Below, in pieces: positions 1 to 8,064 of a DNA stretch of 26,814 nucleotides. Source of the DNA: a virus; IMG/VR virus record IMGVR_UViG_3300005577_000074, positions 1-26,814 of that record; one strand, written 5' to 3'. Under the pieces are notes generated by a model. It had not been told where the DNA came from. It saw only the letters and a program-made list of their open reading frames with translations, and ran no database searches. The first letter of the stretch is position 1. Each line of letters opens with the position of its first letter. The position numbers were made by a program, and so were the translations under genes.

Positions 1-1530
1 GGTGCCGTAATCGATCGCGAGCACGCGCATCACGAGCTCCGAGATCTCATACTTGGCGTACGTCAGCTTGAACACGTCGCCCCGCTCCAAATCCCAGCCG
101 GCGCGTGTGGTCTTCATCTGGCCTTTCCAGAGGGGGACGGACGTCTTTCGAAGATCACGCGCGTTGAGTTTGAGCGCCGTCGCGCGGTCTGTGATACCGA
201 GATACTGCACGTTGGGCATCGCGCGCTCGCCGCCCGTCATCGCGATGTTGGCGTCGTTCCGGAGCGTGACGGTGTTCTTCTCGAGCAGCCGTTCGGCGTC
301 CGTGAACTCGACCGTCAGCACATTGAACGTGTCGATCCACTCCGACCTGTTGAGTTTGAGCCCGGTGATGCTCGATTCATCGAACGATCGGAGCGCGGCG
401 AACGACGGCGCGTCGGGCGCCTCGTCGCGAATGAGCTTGAACGTCCACTTGAACGTGAACGGGTCGCGATTCAACACGCCGTCGACGGTGCGTTCGATCT
501 CGCGGATGGCCTCCTCGACGGACGATCGGTCGCCGGCGAACTTCATCGACATGCCCAAGCCTTCGACGAGCACCAGCTGCGTGTGCGCGTCCTGGAAGCT
601 CGCGGTGTCGATCATGTCGGGAGAGAACCCGAGCCCGTAGATCGGATTCACCAGCATGTCGTAGAGGATCGCGACGGGACTGTAATCGACCATCTGCCAA
701 TCCGACTTGGCCCCGGCAATACTCCGCGTGCCGACGTTCGCGCCGACCCCGGCGAACGTGAACTGCGCTCCGCGGAAGAGGATGTAGTCGATCGCCGGCA
801 CTTGGGACGACTCGCCGACGTTGACGCCATCCCACACCATGTAGCAGAGATCGTTGTAGTTGGGCACGTTCCCAACGCCCAGTGCCGCCTCCATCACGGG
901 GTCCGGATCGGTGTTGCGATTCCCGATGTAGAAGCGAAGGAATCCGCCGTAGGGATTGTTCGCGTCGCCGCCGCCGGCGGTGAACCCGCCGCCCCGGCCC
1001 CGACCGCCGAAGATGTTGGGCAAGAAGAGCGTGGCCGCTGCCACGCCGCCGTGATAGATCTCGATCGACCCGACACTCCCGGGCGGGACATCGAAGATGT
1101 TGACGCCCCCGAACGTCGGGACAGGGACCACGACCCCGTCACCTAAATCGAACTGCTGCGACAGCGCCTGATCCGAGAGCGGGCGGTTGCCGAAGATCAT
1201 GTTCTTGATCTCCGTCACCTGGCCCCAGCACAGCACCTGCATCAGCGTGACTTTGTACTGATAGGCGAGCGTTCTCGTGCGGCCAATCCGGAACACGTTG
1301 TCGATCGTGCTCAGGTTGACTTCCACGAGCTCCGCGCCACCGAACCACGCGGTCACGCCTTGGAATCGGCACGTGCCGTAGTGCACCGTGATGGGCGTGC
1401 CGGTCGCGACGATCGGCGCCTGGAATTCAGGAAGGCCCGGCGGCTTCTGTCGCGCCTGAATCCACGACGTAATGGCGCGCGCCGCGAACGTCGTCAGGAG
1501 CAAGAGTCCGATCTGGACAAACCAGAACAT
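1..1530 (-). CDS. Tail-tip / tail attachment protein (J-like), 3' end cut by window edge
   Basis: This open frame starts at ATG 1530 and stays open for 510 codons to base 1, so the C-terminus is missing. It begins with a hydrophobic stretch (FWFVQIGLLLLTTFA, residues 2-16). A segment around residues 41-66 (GTPITVHYGT...GVTAWFGG) matches, from memory, the EG.PIPVVFGT...GPNVVWYG signature at the start of siphovirus tail-tip proteins. A glycine-rich loop (GGRGRGGGFTAGGGD) lies near residue 180. Later segments such as the one around ILYDMLVNPIYGLG fit the phage tail protein family that forms the tail tip and carries receptor-binding parts. GAGG lies about 10 bases before the ATG. It is the last gene of the tail block seen here, after the hub gene, which is the usual place. 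The family is well supported; receptor specificity cannot be judged without the C-terminus. Confidence 0.8.
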   Translation of the reverse strand, partial: MFWFVQIGLLLLTTFAARAITSWIQARQKPPGLPEFQAPIVATGTPITVHYGTCRFQGVTAWFGGAELVEVNLSTIDNVFRIGRTRTLAYQYKVTLMQVLCWGQVTEIKNMIFGNRPLSDQALSQQFDLGDGVVVPVPTFGGVNIFDVPPGSVGSIEIYHGGVAAATLFLPNIFGGRGRGGGFTAGGGDANNPYGGFLRFYIGNRNTDPDPVMEAALGVGNVPNYNDLCYMVWDGVNVGESSQVPAIDYILFRGAQFTFAGVGANVGTRSIAGAKSDWQMVDYSPVAILYDMLVNPIYGLGFSPDMIDTASFQDAHTQLVLVEGLGMSMKFAGDRSSVEEAIREIERTVDGVLNRDPFTFKWTFKLIRDEAPDAPSFAALRSFDESSITGLKLNRSEWIDTFNVLTVEFTDAERLLEKNTVTLRNDANIAMTGGERAMPNVQYLGITDRATALKLNARDLRKTSVPLWKGQMKTTRAGWDLERGDVFKLTYAKYEISELVMRVLAIDYGT

Positions 1531-1581
1531 TCAGCGAGTCCTCATCGTCGTGCCCATCGGGCCGTTCACGAGTGCGCTCAT
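1531..1581 (-). other. 16-codon micro-ORF bridging hub and tail-tip genes
   Basis: An ATG at 1581 overlaps the TGA of the hub gene as ATGA. It opens a frame of 16 codons that ends in TGA at 1533-1531, and the tail-tip ATG follows at once at 1530, in the same frame. The GAGG ribosome site of the tail-tip gene lies inside this frame. It could carry ribosomes from one gene to the next, or it may be chance. The peptide (MSALVNGPMGTTMRTR) shows no recognisable feature. Confidence 0.3.
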
Positions 1582-2402
1582 ACGACGATCCCCGTCACCA
1601 TCGGATCGGTCGATGGCAGTTCATTGAAGCCAAAGAAATTCGCGACGTTGTTGAACTTGTCCCGGCACGTATCGCGGGACTTGTCATCGCCCGCGATCAG
1701 TTTCACCGCGTCGCCGATCGCGACCCCGCTCGGCACTTGGCCGAAGATGAAGAACGTCGGACCCGTGAGCAGGCGCTTGGCGATGAACGCCCGCTCGCGC
1801 GTGGCCGTGAAGACGATCTGCCCCGCGTCGTAATACTCGGGTGGCACCAAGGCGGTCGCCGCGAGCGTGAGCTGTGAACGTCCAATGGCGGTGATCGTGG
1901 TATCGAAGCCAAAGTCGTCTTCGTTCACGCCGCACCGTGCGCTGCCAAACGCCAGTTGGCACGTCCGGTCAATGAGCAACTTCGGGAACGGCTGACCGAA
2001 GCGCGCTTCGTCCGAGATCACGTCCACCTCGACGAGTCCTTCGTTGAGCGTGACGTTGGCCACGTTGCCGTACATCATGAGCACGGGCAGCGACGACGGA
2101 TCGTCTTGCTGGCGGTGAATGCCCAACACCATCGGCATCGTGCGGAATTCTCGGAGCGCGGCGGCGACGGGCAGCGTGTGCGCGAGCGTGACGTGGACGG
2201 TCAGTGTCCCTGTTTCATTCGAGCGCTGAATCCGCCCGCGCGAGATCACGGCGGCGGGATAGATGGTCGGCGTGCCTTTGATCGGATATGTGACGCTGAC
2301 CGCCGTTGCTTTCGAGGCATAGCGCCAGAGCTGGTCCGAACGCGCGAACGTGTAGAGCTCGCGCGGTTTGCCGCCCGCTTTCTCAAGATCCGAGTAGCCC
2401 AT
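1578..2402 (-). CDS. Tail hub protein, DUF2163 / phage BR0599 family
   Basis: The 274-residue product resembles the DUF2163/BR0599 proteins that form the hub between distal tail and tail tip, such as the hub of the Rhodobacter gene transfer agent. The C-terminal signature is clear: a Cys pair at 148 and 157 (CQLAFGSARCGV), then C246 followed by KFNNVANFFGFNELPSTDP. In relatives I recall, four cysteines hold an iron-sulfur cluster, and the motif before the last one reads GCDK. Here that position reads GDDK, so one expected cysteine appears to be Asp239. The gene follows the DUF2460-like gene by two bases and has no strong ribosome site, so it is probably translated by coupling. Its TGA overlaps an ATG (ATGA) that opens a 16-codon frame leading to the tail-tip gene. 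Confidence 0.8.
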   Translation of the reverse strand: MGYSDLEKAGGKPRELYTFARSDQLWRYASKATAVSVTYPIKGTPTIYPAAVISRGRIQRSNETGTLTVHVTLAHTLPVAAALREFRTMPMVLGIHRQQDDPSSLPVLMMYGNVANVTLNEGLVEVDVISDEARFGQPFPKLLIDRTCQLAFGSARCGVNEDDFGFDTTITAIGRSQLTLAATALVPPEYYDAGQIVFTATRERAFIAKRLLTGPTFFIFGQVPSGVAIGDAVKLIAGDDKSRDTCRDKFNNVANFFGFNELPSTDPMVTGIVV

Positions 2403-2404
2403 CG

Positions 2405-3082
2405 CTAGGCCGAGAAGACGGCCATCTCTGGCGTCTCGATAATGGGGAGTGCGACGACGCCGCCGCCGTTGGGGCGCGTGTCGACCGAGAATTCATCCGT
2501 GTCGAACCGGAAGAATCGCAGCGGGAAGCAGAAGACACCGTTGCGTGGCACCCACGGCCGCCCGACCGTGAACCCCGCCGACTGCCCAACGCATTGCATG
2601 CCGAGTTGGTCGATGCCGGCGGAGGGAACACCCACCGCGACGTTCAGGATCTTGTGCGTCGAGAATTCGTCGCCGAAGACGAAGAGCACGCGGCGATAGC
2701 TCATGTTGCCCGTCGCGAAGAGCGCGTCATAGCCGCGCGAGTAGAACCACCCGTAGTCGAGCAATACGCCCGGATCGTTGTAGTCGTAGACCTCGAGGAG
2801 CTCGCCGCCCCACGTCGGAAACCAGAAGCCTTGCGCGCGGCCCTCGCGCGCGTCGAAGAACGCGCGGAGCGCCTTGAGCTCGACGCGATCGACGCAGAGG
2901 AATTCGAACACGTACCGCGCCGCGCCCTTCGCCAGATCCTTGTCGAAGAACTGCGCGCCGGATTGCACGCCAACCGCGGCGCCTTGGAGCGTCAACCCGT
3001 TCGATCGATCGACGCCATTGGGCTCCATCAATAGGAGCGGCTCGCCGGTATCGGTCAGCGTGGTCGCGTAGGTCGGCGGCAT
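2405..3082 (-). CDS. Distal tail protein, DUF2460-like
   Basis: The 225-residue product fits proteins that form the ring joining the tail tube to the tip. The segment LRAFFDAREGRAQGFWFPTW (about residues 70-89) resembles the DUF2460 motif of distal tail proteins, where an Arg-Gly-rich turn is followed by an aromatic-rich strand. Many aromatic residues and alternating hydrophobic residues indicate an all-beta fold. It lies directly before the DUF2163 hub gene, the same order as in the Rhodobacter gene transfer agent (DUF2460 then DUF2163). The start is ATG 3082; the stop TAG lies two bases before the next ATG. The fold assignment rests on this motif plus order and could be wrong in detail; a tail role is secure from context. 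Confidence 0.65.
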   Translation of the reverse strand: MPPTYATTLTDTGEPLLLMEPNGVDRSNGLTLQGAAVGVQSGAQFFDKDLAKGAARYVFEFLCVDRVELKALRAFFDAREGRAQGFWFPTWGGELLEVYDYNDPGVLLDYGWFYSRGYDALFATGNMSYRRVLFVFGDEFSTHKILNVAVGVPSAGIDQLGMQCVGQSAGFTVGRPWVPRNGVFCFPLRFFRFDTDEFSVDTRPNGGGVVALPIIETPEMAVFSA

Positions 3083-3104
3083 CAGCGGATCCTCATACGG
3101 CGAC

Positions 3105-4004
3105 TCATATGTTCTTGCTCGCCGAGACCGCGCCGTAGGTCGCCGTCACCGTGAAGTAGTCGAAGATCGAGGCGACGAATGCGAAATGCACCTGCTGTTT
3201 GTTTTGCGGGAACGTGACGACGACGCCGGGGTCACCGACGTGGAGTGAACCCAGCGGCGTGATCGTCCACGTGATATTCGGCTCGCGGATCTGCTGCCCG
3301 GATTCGTCGTACACGCGCGCCGTTAGGGTGTGGTATTTCTTCCCGATCCACTGCGTTTCGAAGTCGTCGCTCGAGAGCGTGATCGAATACCCAGCCGGTG
3401 TCGCCGCCGCGCCGATCGAGGAGTCCATCCCGGCGACCGATGGCAACTCTTCGTCGAACGTGAGCGCGATCTCTTCGATGTATGGCGTGCGCTGCGTGCG
3501 CGTCGGCGGCGTGAGCCATCCCGTCATCACGGGCGCGAGCGCGACTGACCCAACCGGGTACGATCCCCACGCGCCGACGATCGCGCCGACCGTGGTGATG
3601 TGATCGGCCGCCACGGTGTCGATCGTGACGAGTTCGGAGACGGTGTCCGAGAGCGAGAGCAGCGCCTGGGCGCCGGCGACGAAATCGCGGTTCGTCGTGT
3701 CGCACGTGATCGTGTGCGCGTCGGGGAACGCGGTGGGTTGCGTCACCTCGGGCCAGAGCGGCACCAGATACCGGAGCGCTTCGGTCGCCAAGAGCCAGAG
3801 CGAGATGAACTGCGATAGCTCATCGCCGTCGACGGTCGAGAGCGTGAACGTGATACGTCGGACCGGCACCGAGCGCCACGCCTGGCGAATCTCTTTCCCC
3901 GATCGCGTCCGCTGCACATCGGTGAGGAACGACCGCGAGTCCGTGATGCTCGCGCGCGAGTCGGGGCCGATCGGAAAGAGTGTCGGCGCCGCGAGCGTCG
4001 TCAT
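3105..4004 (-). CDS. Minor tail protein of unknown subtype
   Basis: I choose ATG 4004 (299 residues, MTTLAAPTLFPIGPDS...) over the in-frame ATG 4028, because GAGGG stands seven bases before 4004 and the upstream start would overlap the tape measure stop by 14 bases. The N-terminal part (TRSGKEIRQAWRSVPVRR..., then LSQFISLWLLA) resembles the start of tail-tip-proximal proteins in siphoviruses, but I do not recognise a named family. The last 80 residues (from about YSITLSSDDFETQWIG) alternate polar and hydrophobic residues like an Ig-like beta domain. It lies between the tape measure and distal tail genes, so it should be part of the distal tail or tip complex. Confidence 0.6.
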   Translation of the reverse strand: MTTLAAPTLFPIGPDSRASITDSRSFLTDVQRTRSGKEIRQAWRSVPVRRITFTLSTVDGDELSQFISLWLLATEALRYLVPLWPEVTQPTAFPDAHTITCDTTNRDFVAGAQALLSLSDTVSELVTIDTVAADHITTVGAIVGAWGSYPVGSVALAPVMTGWLTPPTRTQRTPYIEEIALTFDEELPSVAGMDSSIGAAATPAGYSITLSSDDFETQWIGKKYHTLTARVYDESGQQIREPNITWTITPLGSLHVGDPGVVVTFPQNKQQVHFAFVASIFDYFTVTATYGAVSASKNI

Positions 4005-4014
4005 TGACAAACCC

Positions 4015-7000
4015 TCATCGGCGGCCAAGCCCCGCGTTCACCGCGTTCGCGTGCCGCGTGACGATGCGCACGACCTGCTGCTCGGCCGCCGGCGAATCCA
4101 AATGCCGGAGGATGAACCCCGGTGGCACATCGAGCACAAAGTGATGCTCGAATGTCGTCGGGCCGCCGCTCGCGGATCGTCCTATCTCGCCTGGCGCGAG
4201 TAAACCGGACCCGGATGGTGTCGGGTCAAGCGAGACGACACCGCCATCCCGAAATCCGCGAATCACGCGAACCGCGTCGCGCGTGAGAATCGTCGCCTGC
4301 CCTGCGTTGAGCGCGTCCAGCTTGGCCACGCCCTCGCGCGACATCGCGCGCGCGGTCACGATCCCCTCGCCATTCGAGACGCGCGCGAGGATCGAATCCG
4401 ACGTACCGGTGCCTGGCCCGCGAATGACACCGCCGCCCGCGTGGCCAATGATCTGAATCCCGGGAATCGCTTGGCCCGCGATCGCGTTCACGAATGCCGA
4501 TTGTCCGCCGTCGCCTGCGCCTTGGAATCCGCCAAAGGCCTGCAGCAACCGCTGCACGGCGAGTTGCGCCAGCATCTGCGAGACGATGCGCTGGATCGAC
4601 TGCACGATGCTGAGCGCCGCCTGTCCGAAGACCTGGGCGAGCGTCGTCACGGCATGCTTGGAGTCGTTCAACTCTTGATTGAGCGCGCTCACCTGGCTCC
4701 GAAGATCGGTGATGCGCCGATCGTTCTCGGGTGTGCGTTGGCTCGCCGGGGCACTCAACAGCGCGTTCAACTCGTCGGTGGTCGACCGCAGCTCGTCCTT
4801 GAGCGCGCCGATCTTGGATTTCTGCTCGTCGGTCGGGCCGATGCTCGAGAGCGATTCGAAGAACCGCGCTAGTCCCTGCTGGAAGGCGTCGATGCTCGCG
4901 AGTTTGAGATCGTGGAACTGATCGGCCGCGGCGCCAATGTCGAGATTGAGACGGACGAGTTCCGTCCGGTACCGTTCGAGCTTCGCCTGGGCTTCGGCGT
5001 TGCCCGGGAGATCGACCGCGACGCGCTCCAGCGACGGCAGCAAGCTCGCGACCGCGTCGCGCTCTTTCGTGAGCTCGTCGACGATCTGCGACCGTCCGGC
5101 ACTCGGGGTGATCGCGCGCGCCTGCACCTGGAGGTTGATCCGCTGGAGCGCGGACTGGGCGGCGGTGATGGCCTCGGTCGCGGTCGTTTCGATCTCGCGC
5201 GCTTGCGCCTGATGAATGATCGCCGCGATCCGTTGCCGGATGGCCGACAGCGCTGCCGCGTCACCGGCCGCCGAGGCTTCGAGGATCGCGTCCCGAGACT
5301 CGCGCTGCACTTGGATCTTGGCGGCCTCCAAGAATCGCCCCTGCTCCTCGAGCGATTGCACGCTGACCTGTTCGACCTCTTGCCGGAGCTGTCGCGTGAC
5401 CGTGGCCGTCTCACGCGCCGCGTCCGTCTGCACTTTCGTGCGTTTTTGGTTCGCGTCCGTGACGACCTTGGTCTGTTGCGTCTCGAGATCTTCGATTCCT
5501 TTCGCGATCGCGCTCCGCTTCTCTGGGTCGACCGTGGCCGTGAGGAGTTTGTTCTGCGCAAAGATCTGCGTGCCGATCGACCGGAGGCGGGCCGATTCTT
5601 CGGCGTTGATCTCGGCCAACGTCGCATCGCGCCGGCGCGCAATCGCCTCGCGCTCGCTGATGTCCCGCGCATCGCGTGCGTGCTGCGTGACGGCGTCGGT
5701 TTCGGCCTCGGTGTCCTTGGCCGATGCGATCCGCGTGTCTTCGATCGCCTTGATCTGTTTGGTCTCAGCCGCGGCGCGCGACTCGGCCGCTTTCTGCGCC
5801 TGCTCGGCGTCGAACTTGGTCAGGTCGGCGACGTTCTTCTCGCGCGCGGCGCGAGTGGCGGACGCCTGCAGATCGGCGCGCGCGCCCGACGTCTTGATCG
5901 CTTGGAGTTCGTTGTCCAGGTCGAACTGGATCTGCCGGCGACGAGCGGCCGACTCGCCCTGGGTGGAGGCGATGCGCGCGACTTCGGCCGCTTGAATGTT
6001 GTGAATTTGCTGATCGAGAATCTCCGTGTCGGCCTTGGCCTGGGCCTCCTGCGCGGCCTTCGACTGTTTGAGTTGGAGGCCCGTGAGCTCGATCAGCTTC
6101 TCTTCGATCTTGTCGATCGCGTTCGAAATGTCGTTGGCGTCGATGATCTTCTTGGCGTCCAGCACGTGGCCGGACTTATCCGTGTTGACGAGCTTGAGAT
6201 CGTTCGCCAACCCCTGGATCGCTTCGCGCGTCTTGCGGCCTTGCTCGGTGAGCTGGGCCGACTGCGGATCCAAGGGCGCCGTTTTCGACAACTCGCGCAG
6301 CTGCGCCTGGAGGCGCGTGAGGGTCGCGATCTCCTGCCGCGTGTCGTTGGCGCGCTGCGCGATGATGTCGGCCGAGAGGCCTGCGAAGTTCTCGAGCTCC
6401 TTGTCGGCTTCCTTGGCGCTCTTTTTGGCGTCGTCCAGGACTCCGATCAATGTCAGGCCGATCGTGACAAGCCCGCCGACGACAGTCGACGCGAGTAGCG
6501 TTCCGCCGGCGAGAGACACAACGGCGGATGTCATGCTCCCAGCGCCAATACTCATATTCTGCAGACTGGCCCGCCCGGCGGTCGCGGCGAACGCCATGCT
6601 CGACATCGCGTCCGCGCCTCGGCGGATGGCGAACGTCGACGCGTTGACACGCGCTGGCAATTCATCAGGGACAACTCGTCCCACAACCGCGGCCGCGGCG
6701 CCGGCGCGCTGCTCAACGCTAGAGATGGTGGCGCCGATCTTGTTGAGCTCTGCATCGGTGGCGCCCAGCTTGGCGAGAAAGGCCGCGACGGCGTCGCCCT
6801 GTGCGCGAAACCCGGCGACGGTTTTTTGGCTATTGATGTCGACTTGCTGGCCCAGCTTCTGGAATGCGCCGATTGCGCGATTGATCGCGGTTGAATCCGC
6901 CGCGGCATCGCCGATCGTCGCGCTCTTCTGCGCCGCTTGTGCCAAGTCGGCCCGTAGCGCGGCGAGTTGTTGCCGAAACGCGGTGATGGTCTGCGCGGCG

Positions 7001-7056
7001 TCCGGGTTCGCGTGGACATTGACGCCAATGTCGATATCGTCGCCAGAGAAGCCCAT
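4015..7056 (-). CDS. Tape measure protein
   Basis: At 1013 residues this is the longest gene in the window. Most of it is Ala/Gln/Glu/Arg-rich sequence typical of long coiled coils (about residues 20-125 and 210-740). A hydrophobic segment lies at about 176-207 (SAVVSLAGGTLLASTVVGGL onward). The C-terminal part has the glycine-rich signature common in lambdoid tape measures, HAGGGVIRGPGTGTSDSI followed by VSNGEGIVTARA. The protein sets tail length; at the accepted figure of roughly 1.5 angstrom per residue this predicts a tail near 150 nm. The gene directly follows the frameshifted chaperone genes, the conserved order. Only a weak ribosome site (CGAGA) precedes ATG 7056. Long plus-strand open frames lie opposite it and are shadows. 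Confidence 0.93.
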   Translation of the reverse strand: MGFSGDDIDIGVNVHANPDAAQTITAFRQQLAALRADLAQAAQKSATIGDAAADSTAINRAIGAFQKLGQQVDINSQKTVAGFRAQGDAVAAFLAKLGATDAELNKIGATISSVEQRAGAAAAVVGRVVPDELPARVNASTFAIRRGADAMSSMAFAATAGRASLQNMSIGAGSMTSAVVSLAGGTLLASTVVGGLVTIGLTLIGVLDDAKKSAKEADKELENFAGLSADIIAQRANDTRQEIATLTRLQAQLRELSKTAPLDPQSAQLTEQGRKTREAIQGLANDLKLVNTDKSGHVLDAKKIIDANDISNAIDKIEEKLIELTGLQLKQSKAAQEAQAKADTEILDQQIHNIQAAEVARIASTQGESAARRRQIQFDLDNELQAIKTSGARADLQASATRAAREKNVADLTKFDAEQAQKAAESRAAAETKQIKAIEDTRIASAKDTEAETDAVTQHARDARDISEREAIARRRDATLAEINAEESARLRSIGTQIFAQNKLLTATVDPEKRSAIAKGIEDLETQQTKVVTDANQKRTKVQTDAARETATVTRQLRQEVEQVSVQSLEEQGRFLEAAKIQVQRESRDAILEASAAGDAAALSAIRQRIAAIIHQAQAREIETTATEAITAAQSALQRINLQVQARAITPSAGRSQIVDELTKERDAVASLLPSLERVAVDLPGNAEAQAKLERYRTELVRLNLDIGAAADQFHDLKLASIDAFQQGLARFFESLSSIGPTDEQKSKIGALKDELRSTTDELNALLSAPASQRTPENDRRITDLRSQVSALNQELNDSKHAVTTLAQVFGQAALSIVQSIQRIVSQMLAQLAVQRLLQAFGGFQGAGDGGQSAFVNAIAGQAIPGIQIIGHAGGGVIRGPGTGTSDSILARVSNGEGIVTARAMSREGVAKLDALNAGQATILTRDAVRVIRGFRDGGVVSLDPTPSGSGLLAPGEIGRSASGGPTTFEHHFVLDVPPGFILRHLDSPAAEQQVVRIVTRHANAVNAGLGRR

Positions 7057-7100
7057 ACGCTATCTCGCTTGACGTGTGGTGTTAGTAGCGTTCATAGCGC

Positions 7101-7508
7101 TCACGGCGGCACCTGACTGCTGGGCGACGCGAGAATGGGCGGCGGCGTGGGCGCGTCCTTCATCACGCGCCCGTGGTAGAAGCGATCGAGCTCCCGCGCG
7201 TACGCCTCGCGCGCGTCGCGCTTGAGCACCTCGACGTACGCCAAGAGCGCTTCCCGGATGGGCCACGACGCGACGACCGCGTACCGATCTACATCCCACT
7301 GGGCGAGCTCGCGGACGATGGGGTTGTAGATCCCGTAGTCGTGCTCGGGGTCGCCGCGGAATCGATCGGTGGCGGGCTCGATGTCGGGACGTTTGCGTCG
7401 GAATTCGAAGACGCGTCCGGCGTATCGCTCGTGCCGCGGGGTTGGTCGTCGCTCGGCTCGAACGACGAAGACTTCGCCAAAGTCCCGTTCAATCCCGCGG
7501 CTCGTGTG
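7101..7508 (-). CDS. Tail assembly chaperone extension (gpGT-like), read by -1 frameshift
   Basis: This frame has no plausible start of its own near its coding part and is reached by a -1 shift at TTTTTTC (7514-7508) within the short-form gene. The joined product would have 136 residues from the short form plus 135 from here, 271 in all. The extension reads as real protein (RVFEFRRKRPDIEP, YGIYNPIVRELAQWDVDRYA, LLAYVEVLKRDAREAYAREL) with strongly GC-rich third positions, unlike the low-complexity zero frame. In lambda and most siphoviruses the T domain recruits the tape measure protein. The TGA at 7103-7101 lies 44 bases before the tape measure start. The frame can be followed upstream to 8048, but there it is a shadow of the zero frame. 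Confidence 0.82.
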   Translation of the reverse strand, partial: HTSRGIERDFGEVFVVRAERRPTPRHERYAGRVFEFRRKRPDIEPATDRFRGDPEHDYGIYNPIVRELAQWDVDRYAVVASWPIREALLAYVEVLKRDAREAYARELDRFYHGRVMKDAPTPPPILASPSSQVPP

Positions 7509-7915
7509 AAAAAATCGAGCACGATCTCCGCAGCGAATTCGAAGAGCGGCGATTGCTCGTCGAAATCCGTGAGGCCTTCGATGATCTTGGCCGTGGCCAA
7601 GGCCTGCTGCTTGTCCCACCGCGTGCCATCCGCGACCAGGATCCCACCCAGGATCTCGTACATCGCCCCGCTGTCGAATGCGGCGAGTGTGGCCTCTTCG
7701 AAGTCCCGCGCGAGCGAGAACTGCGCGGCGGTATCGGTCGGATCGATCGGCACGCGGCCCGCGATGCCCGCTTTCCGCAACCGGACGCCGACGAACACTT
7801 GCTGCGCCATCGTCATCGCCTCGCCGGCGAGCCGATACGGCGCACCCTTGAGACGAAACACGACGGGCAGTTGCGGCGCTGGTGCATCCACACGATCGAG
7901 TAAAGCAGTGGCCAT
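7289..7915 (-). CDS. Tail assembly chaperone, short form (gpG-like)
   Basis: The position between major tail protein and tape measure, and the partner frame behind it, mark this as the gpG-like chaperone that guides tail tube assembly on the tape measure. I choose ATG 7915 (208 residues) because AGGAG lies eight bases before it; a GTG at 7921 is too close to that site. Residues 1-136 are ordinary coding sequence with charged and hydrophobic residues (FEEATLAAFDSGAMYEILGG...EIVLDFF). The frame stays open for 72 more codons after the slip site, but this tail is almost only Ser, Thr, Pro, Asp and Ala. That looks like a by-product of the strongly coding -1 frame beneath it. Confidence 0.82.
   Translation of the reverse strand: MATALLDRVDAPAPQLPVVFRLKGAPYRLAGEAMTMAQQVFVGVRLRKAGIAGRVPIDPTDTAAQFSLARDFEEATLAAFDSGAMYEILGGILVADGTRWDKQQALATAKIIEGLTDFDEQSPLFEFAAEIVLDFFTRAAGLNGTLAKSSSFEPSDDQPRGTSDTPDASSNSDANVPTSSPPPIDSAATPSTTTGSTTPSSASSPSGM
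7508..7514 (-). promoter_or_regulatory. Slippery heptamer T TTT TTC for -1 frameshift
   Basis: In the chaperone frame the codons are GAT TTT TTC ACA, so the heptamer is T TTT TTC, the X XXY YYZ form with both Phe codons able to re-pair after a one-base backward slip. The resulting frame is the one that encodes the extension. A hairpin with eight paired bases including one G-U (7466-7459 with 7455-7448) begins about 41 bases downstream, farther than usual for a stimulator. Confidence 0.8.
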
Positions 7916-7951
7916 GGTCACTTCTCCTTAAGAACGAACGAAAACGAATGC

Positions 7952-7996
7952 GGGGCGCCGCTGACGATGAGTTGCCTCTCGTCATACGAGCGCCCC
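7952..7996 (-). terminator. Long stem-loop after the major tail gene (attenuator or partial terminator)
   Basis: GGGGCGC (7952-7958) pairs perfectly with GCGCCCC (7990-7996). Inside it TGACGA plus GAG (7962-7967, 7969-7971) pairs with CTC plus TCGTCA (7976-7984), with a one-base bulge and a TTGC loop. On the transcribed strand a broken T-rich stretch follows (CGTTTTCGTTCGTTCTT). The chaperone ribosome site comes just after. It may lower expression of tail genes below the abundant tube protein, or protect the upstream transcript. Confidence 0.65.
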
Positions 7997-8064
7997 GGCC
8001 TTCATAACTCGCGGACAGCGTCTCTTGGTGAAGTCCTTCAGTTGTCACAAGCGAGACGTAGTGA

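Noticed and set aside
4912-6498. A 528-codon plus-strand open frame opposite the tape measure gene
   Set aside because: Its sequence is Arg/Leu/Asp-rich with no domain, no ribosome site and no partner genes on that strand; it is the mirror of GC-rich coiled-coil codons.
7509-8048. Upstream part of the -1 chaperone frame, open to GTG 8048
   Set aside because: It is Arg-rich shadow of the zero frame, runs back through the intergenic stem-loop and has no ribosome site; only the part after the slip site reads as protein.
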